Assembly: GCA_003645605.1 (NCBI GenBank) | Contig: QNAY01000007.1 | Span: 1-12,905 of the forward strand | Length of the DNA: 12,905 nucleotides | DNA from: Thermodesulfobacteriota bacterium | Lineage (GTDB): Bacteria; Desulfobacterota; Dissulfuribacteria; Dissulfuribacterales; UBA3076 | Direction: 5' to 3' | Shown here: in pieces, positions 9,076 through 12,905 of the stretch | How the letters are laid out: every line of letters starts with the position of its first letter | Numbering within the stretch: position 1 is the stretch's first letter | The notes under the pieces: generated by a model | Told to the model about the DNA's origin: nothing | What the model saw: only the letters and a program-made list of their open reading frames with translations | Databases searched by the model: none | Position numbers and translations under genes: made by a program

Positions 9076-9351
9076 CTAAAACTTTGAAGCTCTGTGCCTG
9101 GAGGAAAGCAAAGCATATTTATAGGCCCCGGCATTCTCCAGCTTAATCCAGCGGTCACCGGAAAGGAAATACCACTGATTACCGTCAAACTTGGCGACAA
9201 GGGCGCCATGGTAGGACAACATTGTTTTAACTTCATCAGGAGTATATGGATTATCATATTCTCCTGTGATCTGCGCATCCTGACATGCCGTAAAAAGAAA
9301 AAGAAGGCTGACAACAATTAAAGCCACACTTAGCCAGCGCAAATAATTCAC
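9076..9351 (-). CDS. Small predicted lipoprotein, unknown function
   Basis: I do not recognise this protein. From GTG 9351 it is 91 residues: a short n-region (MNYLRW), a strongly hydrophobic segment, then FTAC with Cys23 as the likely lipidation site. The mature part of about 69 residues contains NPYTPDEVKTML and two Trp-containing beta-like stretches (NQWYFL, DRWIKL). The frame opens at another GTG, 9375, which would give 99 residues. I prefer 9351 because the signal peptide then has normal length, and the predicted transcription start (about 9378) leaves a short leader. Neither start has a Shine-Dalgarno sequence, so this choice is uncertain. It lies between the TPR gene and pepF, all on the minus strand, and has its own good promoter. 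Confidence 0.7.
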   Translation of the reverse strand: MNYLRWLSVALIVVSLLFLFTACQDAQITGEYDNPYTPDEVKTMLSYHGALVAKFDGNQWYFLSGDRWIKLENAGAYKYALLSSRHRASKF

Positions 9352-9384
9352 GTAAACATTCGAACAATCTTTCACAATAAAATT

Positions 9385-9412
9385 ATTTTAACATCTACAG
9401 TATCTAAGTCAA
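9385..9412 (-). promoter_or_regulatory. Probable sigma-70-type promoter of small lipoprotein (and perhaps pepF)
   Basis: On the minus strand TTGACT (9412-9407) and TAAAAT (9390-9385) are separated by 16 bases, each with five of six consensus bases, followed by a very AT-rich stretch. The predicted start is near 9378. It marks a new transcription unit after the TPR gene, which ends at 9442. No hairpin with a T-run separates the two, so read-through is possible. Confidence 0.6.
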
Positions 9413-9441
9413 GGGGCACATTTCAGCCCGGCCAAAGGCCC

Positions 9442-11160
9442 TTAACTGTTTACCATGTCAGAAAGTGCTTTTTGAGCATCCTGTATTTTCTTCATCAATT
9501 TTGGTTTGTCCTTTGACTCCTTCACCAGTTTAAGGGCCTCCTGATAGACATGTAATGCCTTATTGAAAGTCCCATTGGCCATATGTGCATCGCCAAGGTG
9601 TTCTGCTATAACCGGGTCGCCAGGAACTAAATCCTGCGCCTTTTTGAGATAGAAAATGGCCTGGTCATTCTTGCCCTTTTTGAAGTATACCCACCCCAGA
9701 CTATCTGTTACATAACCATCATCCGGCTGTATAGAAAGCGCCTTTTTTATCAGAAGTTCCGCCTCGTCAAGGTTAATCCCTTCTTCAGCATAGGTATACC
9801 CCAGGAAGTTAAGGGCTTCAACGTAGTCTTCAGCTTTTTCAATGGCCTTTTTGGCATACTCTATGGCCTGGTCTCTCTGCCCCAGCTTGTCCCAGGCCAT
9901 TGCAAGATGGAATAATAACTCCTTATCGTCAGGGGTTGTATCCAGGGCCTTACGAAGAATCTCCTTGGAATCATGCGGCCTGTTTGCCGCATCGTAGAGG
10001 GTGGCAAGGGAGAGTACCCATTGTTTCGTATTGGGGCGCTCTTTTAGGCTTTTTTCAATAAGATTTAACGCCTGATCGAGTTGTCCCTTTTCTTTAAGCA
10101 GGTATGCCAAACGAACCCTTGCTTCCACGGCAAGTTCATCATCCATGTGGATGGATTCGAGCATCTCTATGGCCGCGTCAAGATCGCCTTTCTGCTCATA
10201 GGCAATTGCCATATAGTAAATAATTTGCCCCTGATCATGGTAAGTATGAGCCATTTCTTTAAAAATAGACAATGCATCATCATACTTTTTATGTTGAAGA
10301 CATAGTATCGCGACATGAAATCCAATTGCAGGGTGGTTTTGTGCTGACTGCTTGAGTCGGCCAAACTCTGAAATTACCTCATCTACCCGTTTTTCTTCAA
10401 TTAATAGTATCAGAAGCAGCTCTCGTGCCTCAAGGTTATTAGGCTTTTGAGCTAACAGTGCTCTGCAGGAATCAATGGATTTATCTATCTTCCCTTGTTT
10501 TCTGTAGACATCAGCCAGATCCAGATACACCATTATAAGGTGTGGATTCAGTCTTAATGCCTCGTTAAGATGCTCCTCGGCCTTTGAAAGATTATCGGCA
10601 TCTCGACATATTCTTCCCAGATAATAATGTGCCATGAAAGATTGCCTTCCCTCCTGCCCGGCAGCCCTTTCCATGATCTCAATCGCCTTTGAATACTGCT
10701 TAGCCTTAGCGTAAATAGTCCCGGTCAAAAACAGTGCTTCCTGGTTGTTAGGTTCATCACTTAGTACTTCTTCCAGGAGTTCTAGGGCTTCGGCCACGCG
10801 ATCTTCATTGGCATAAATTCCGGCAAGCACAATCTTCATATCCAGATTGTCGGTTTCAAGGGCAATGGCCTGTCCGGCCCACTGCTCAGCCTCCTGCATG
10901 TTACCTATGCCGGCTGCTAATTTGGCCAAATCCTCCAGTATGGCTATGGATTCCGGATCATGGACCAAGGCACTTTTCAGGCAACTCGAAGCATCTGAAA
11001 GCCTGCCCGAAGACTTCTCCATAATTGCCTGGAGATAATAAGCATAGGCCGCGCTACGGGAAGGATTCACCCTGGCCATGGCATTGGAGTTGGACGCCAT
11101 CAGAACAATGACTAAAGTAAAAAAAAGTCTGATCCAAAAACAAAAAGGACTTGTAATCAT
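9442..11160 (-). CDS. Exported TPR-repeat protein
   Basis: The 572-residue product begins with a signal peptide: hydrophobic segment about 8-22 and probable cleavage after SNA at 27. Almost all the rest is tetratricopeptide repeats, about 14 helical-hairpin units of 34 residues ending near 560; typical A-x-x-Y-x-x-G and P-DD/PNN turns are seen throughout. Such repeats serve as protein-interaction scaffolds. If exported it would act in the periplasm or at the outer membrane, for example in envelope assembly, but no enzyme domain or specific partner can be read. The C-terminal repeats, with ALNFLGYTYAEEG and DSLGWVYFKKG, resemble a widespread class of bacterial TPR proteins of poorly defined role. 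The ATG at 11160 overlaps the rpoH stop as ATGA, so translation is probably coupled to the sigma factor. It is the last gene of the DJ-1-rpoH-TPR operon. Confidence 0.9.
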   Translation of the reverse strand: MITSPFCFWIRLFFTLVIVLMASNSNAMARVNPSRSAAYAYYLQAIMEKSSGRLSDASSCLKSALVHDPESIAILEDLAKLAAGIGNMQEAEQWAGQAIALETDNLDMKIVLAGIYANEDRVAEALELLEEVLSDEPNNQEALFLTGTIYAKAKQYSKAIEIMERAAGQEGRQSFMAHYYLGRICRDADNLSKAEEHLNEALRLNPHLIMVYLDLADVYRKQGKIDKSIDSCRALLAQKPNNLEARELLLILLIEEKRVDEVISEFGRLKQSAQNHPAIGFHVAILCLQHKKYDDALSIFKEMAHTYHDQGQIIYYMAIAYEQKGDLDAAIEMLESIHMDDELAVEARVRLAYLLKEKGQLDQALNLIEKSLKERPNTKQWVLSLATLYDAANRPHDSKEILRKALDTTPDDKELLFHLAMAWDKLGQRDQAIEYAKKAIEKAEDYVEALNFLGYTYAEEGINLDEAELLIKKALSIQPDDGYVTDSLGWVYFKKGKNDQAIFYLKKAQDLVPGDPVIAEHLGDAHMANGTFNKALHVYQEALKLVKESKDKPKLMKKIQDAQKALSDMVNS

Positions 11161-12107
11161 ACGTCTTCGACACCCTCTGGATAAGAACCTAAATCCGGGA
11201 TTCTTTTTTGAAGAAATACCCGCAATTTCTTTTTTAGCCTGGCCTCGATTTGTCTTACTCTTTCTCTTGAAACCCCGAAAACCGTTCCGAGTTCCTGAAG
11301 GGTCTTGGGCTCCTCGGCTAAAAGCCGCTCCTCGAATATGACTCGTTCTTTTCCCTGAAGTTGTTCCTTAAAGGCAGCAAGATGGCCCTTGAGGCTAGCC
11401 CTTATCTCCTCCCTGGCTACACCGGCTTCAACTGTCGTCTCGTCAGTGGCGAAAAAATCCAGACATTTATCTTCAGAACCTTCCTTAATTGGGGCATCCA
11501 TGGAAAGCTCCCATGACCCCATGCGTTGCTCCATGTTAATAACATCTTTTTCCGGGACGTTAAGACGGTCAGAGATGAGCTTTGGCACTGGTTCAAAGCC
11601 TAAAGCAAGAAGCCGGCTTTTCTCTTTACGAAGGTTATAAAAAAGTTTGCGCTGGACCTGGGTGGTTCCGATTTTGACTAAACGCCAATTATCCATAACG
11701 AACTTGAGTATATATGCCTTTATCCAGAAAGAAGAGTAGTAGGAAAACTTTACACCCTTATACGGGTCAAACTTTTTCACTGCCTGCATCAGACCGATAT
11801 TTCCCTCCTGAACAAGATCTGAAAAATTCTGCATCCAGAATTTCTGAAAATCCAAGGCTATTTTTACGACCAGCCTCAAGTTTGCCGTCACGATCCTGGA
11901 AGCCAGCTTCGGATCTCGTGTCTCATGGTAAGCCTTGGTGAGAGTCTCCTCTTCTTCTCTGTTCAACAAAGGATACCGGCTGATCTCTGCAAGGTATTGC
12001 TGAAGAGGTTCAAGGGTTCCCTGGAGAACAAGGCTCCCAGGCTCATTCTTGGGCACCAGGGCGGAAATTTTATCTGGAGTCTTTTTGGACCTGCGTTTCT
12101 TTGTCAT
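11157..12107 (-). CDS. rpoH: RNA polymerase sigma-32-type factor
   Basis: This is a group 3 sigma factor of the heat-shock (RpoH) type, directing RNA polymerase to chaperone and protease genes. The 316-residue protein has region 2 with DLVQEGNIGLMQAV (97-110, core binding) and FDPYKGVKFSYYSSFWIKAY (113-132, -10 recognition and melting). QRKLFYNLR (152-160) closely matches the RpoH box that separates sigma-32 from other sigma factors. The region 4.2 helix-turn-helix is at about 269-293 (TLQELGTVFGVSRERVRQIE). It is longer than the 284-residue E. coli protein, with a basic N-terminal extension of about 25 residues. The ATG at 12107 is chosen over the adjoining TTG at 12110; neither has a Shine-Dalgarno sequence. 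A TATAGT box 8 bases upstream could be an internal promoter. It lies 20 bp after the DJ-1-like gene and overlaps the TPR gene by 4 nt. Confidence 0.92.
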   Translation of the reverse strand: MTKKRRSKKTPDKISALVPKNEPGSLVLQGTLEPLQQYLAEISRYPLLNREEEETLTKAYHETRDPKLASRIVTANLRLVVKIALDFQKFWMQNFSDLVQEGNIGLMQAVKKFDPYKGVKFSYYSSFWIKAYILKFVMDNWRLVKIGTTQVQRKLFYNLRKEKSRLLALGFEPVPKLISDRLNVPEKDVINMEQRMGSWELSMDAPIKEGSEDKCLDFFATDETTVEAGVAREEIRASLKGHLAAFKEQLQGKERVIFEERLLAEEPKTLQELGTVFGVSRERVRQIEARLKKKLRVFLQKRIPDLGSYPEGVEDV

Positions 12108-12115
12108 CAAAAAAT

Positions 12116-12121
12116 ACTATA
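12116..12121 (-). promoter_or_regulatory. Possible -10 box in front of rpoH
   Basis: TATAGT (12121-12116 on the minus strand) lies in the 20-bp gap after the DJ-1-like gene, 8 bases before the rpoH ATG. The base run 17 bases upstream, TAGCAC, is a poor -35 box, so this may be a weak or alternative-sigma promoter, or chance. If active it would give an almost leaderless rpoH mRNA, separate from the operon transcript. Confidence 0.3.
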
Positions 12122-12127
12122 TTCTCA

Positions 12128-12685
12128 CTAATCAATTCGTGCTAATACCCCAGCATTAACATCGAGCATTTTGTCCTTTCCCATTAGCAGCTCAACGAGA
12201 TTCAAAGCGAACTCGATAGCCGTACCCGGACCTTGACTTGTCACAAGGAGACCATCCCGGACCACCCGATCTTTTGAAAGCCGGGATTTCTGTATTGCAT
12301 TTCTACATGTTGGATGACATGTGATAGTTTTCCCCCGGGCAAGGCCGTACCGGTCAAGAACGGTAGGAGCAGCACATATTGCCCCTATAGCCCTGCCGGA
12401 ACCCAGTTGTTTTTGAAGCATCTTTACTACTCTTTGGTCCTTTGCAAGGTTTTCTGTGCCGTCTAAACCACCTGGCAGGACTATCAAATCAAAGGCCTCT
12501 TCTGTTACGTCATCAAGTAACTTATCAGGCAAAATCACGACATTGCGGGCAGAACTGATTAGTCCTGAAATTGTTCCTGCGGATACAACCTCCAGCCCCG
12601 CCCTCCTTAGGATATCAATAACAGCTACTGCCTCAAGCTCCTCAAAGCCAGGTGCAAGAATGACTAAAATGCATTTTTGTAACAT
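12128..12685 (-). CDS. DJ-1/PfpI (ThiJ/YajL-like) family protein
   Basis: The 185-residue protein belongs to the DJ-1/PfpI superfamily, small oxidation-sensing proteins for which chaperone, glyoxalase and deglycase activities have been described. The DJ-1 active site is present: Glu16 in GFEELE, the nucleophile Cys104 in GAICAAP at the elbow, and His124 in TCHP; PGG (71-73) lines the pocket. Length and residue positions match DJ-1 (Glu18, Cys106, His126) closely, so the DJ-1/YajL branch is more likely than the PfpI peptidase-like branch. The ATG at 12685 has a strong ribosome binding site, GAGGTGA, about 6 bases upstream; the in-frame TTG at 12712 is less likely. It is the first gene of the operon with rpoH and the TPR gene, which fits a role in protein or oxidative stress. 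Exact activity cannot be set from sequence. Confidence 0.92.
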   Translation of the reverse strand: MLQKCILVILAPGFEELEAVAVIDILRRAGLEVVSAGTISGLISSARNVVILPDKLLDDVTEEAFDLIVLPGGLDGTENLAKDQRVVKMLQKQLGSGRAIGAICAAPTVLDRYGLARGKTITCHPTCRNAIQKSRLSKDRVVRDGLLVTSQGPGTAIEFALNLVELLMGKDKMLDVNAGVLARID

Positions 12686-12710
12686 ACTTATCACCTCATA
12701 TAAATACAGC

Positions 12711-12807
12711 AAAAAAGGGGTTTTCGATACTCTTTACAGATTAGATGACTATTTGGGTTGTCGTCAAGCACACATCCTGAAATACATAGTGCCTGAACGA
12801 AAACCCC
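12711..12807. repeat. Inverted repeat with 10-bp perfect core around a 71-bp interval
   Basis: GGGGTTTTCG (12717-12726) is repeated in reverse complement as CGAAAACCCC (12798-12807), with an A-run outside the left arm and a T-rich run outside the right. The interval is too long for an ordinary terminator loop. It may be the terminal inverted repeat of a small non-coding mobile element. The operon promoter candidates lie inside or on the edge of it. Confidence 0.55.
12738..12767 (-). promoter_or_regulatory. Weak sigma-70-like candidate promoter of the DJ-1-rpoH-TPR operon
   Basis: On the minus strand TTGACG (12767-12762, five of six consensus bases) is followed after 18 bases by TAATCT (12743-12738, three of six). 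The -10 match is poor. A second, sigma-32-like candidate overlaps it at 12713-12739. Some promoter is expected here because DJ-1 is the first gene of the minus-strand run. Confidence 0.3.
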
Positions 12808-12813
12808 TCTTTT

Positions 12814-12893
12814 TGTCATTTCGACCGTAGGGAGAAATCTTTAATGCCTGTATTTTCAGTACGATAAGATTTCTCGCTTTGCTCGAAATGACA
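12814..12893. repeat. Palindromic dispersed-repeat-like element (27-bp arms)
   Basis: The left arm (12814-12840) and right arm (12867-12893) are inverted copies matching at 23 of 27 positions, around a 26-base centre. The outer TGTCATTTCGA and inner GAGAAATCT blocks are perfect, and all mismatches lie between them. From memory, units of the form GTCATTTCGA...GAGAAATCT are common scattered intergenic repeats in many bacterial genomes; I could not check this. Transcribed in either direction it would form a stable hairpin. No coding frame is supported. Confidence 0.75.
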
Positions 12894-12905
12894 GTTTTGG
12901 TTAGT

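Noticed and set aside
9400..9445. Short palindromes (GGCC-TTT-GGCC, GGGC...GCCC) after the TPR gene
   Set aside because: Stems are four base pairs and no T-run follows, so an intrinsic terminator is not supported.
12456..12830. 124-codon plus-strand frame across the DJ-1 gene start
   Set aside because: Antisense to DJ-1 and running into the inverted repeats; composition is Ser-rich as expected for a shadow frame.

Overview
The window is ordinary, densely packed bacterial chromosome: ten protein genes, one tRNA gene and short intergenic regions. I see no phage, plasmid, CRISPR or transposase genes. The lineage is a guess. A sigma-32 (RpoH) gene, several lipoproteins, a secreted TPR protein and moderate GC fit a Gram-negative proteobacterium or member of Desulfobacterota (old Deltaproteobacteria), but nothing here fixes the taxon.

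Layout. At the left end a plus-strand pair, rnr (RNase R) and ligA (NAD-dependent DNA ligase), is read from a good sigma-70-type promoter whose predicted start site falls on the rnr ATG. A convergent minus-strand unit follows: nitroreductase-like gene, lipoprotein, coaBC (coenzyme A synthesis). The tRNA-Leu(CAA) gene lies just beyond it, with its own promoter directly after the coaBC stop codon. A 68-bp divergent gap separates the nitroreductase from a plus-strand gene for a 75-residue cysteine-rich protein. That gene converges on a minus-strand pair, a small lipoprotein followed by the M3-family peptidase pepF. The right part is a minus-strand operon: DJ-1/PfpI family protein, RpoH-type sigma factor, then an exported TPR protein whose start overlaps the sigma-factor stop by 4 nt. 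The last ~190 bases hold two tandem inverted repeats that look like a short non-coding (MITE/REP-like) element.

Functional reading. rnr and ligA are nucleic-acid housekeeping genes; coaBC makes 4'-phosphopantetheine. The DJ-1, rpoH and TPR set looks like a protein-stress unit, with a possible sigma-32-like promoter in front of it. The most unusual points are: three genes without a Shine-Dalgarno sequence (rnr, the Cys-rich gene, rpoH) that have a -10-like box 6-8 nt before the ATG, suggesting leaderless transcripts; the Cys-rich protein with four regularly spaced CxxC pairs; and the right-end repeat, which may supply the promoter of the stress operon. I found no convincing new multi-gene system.
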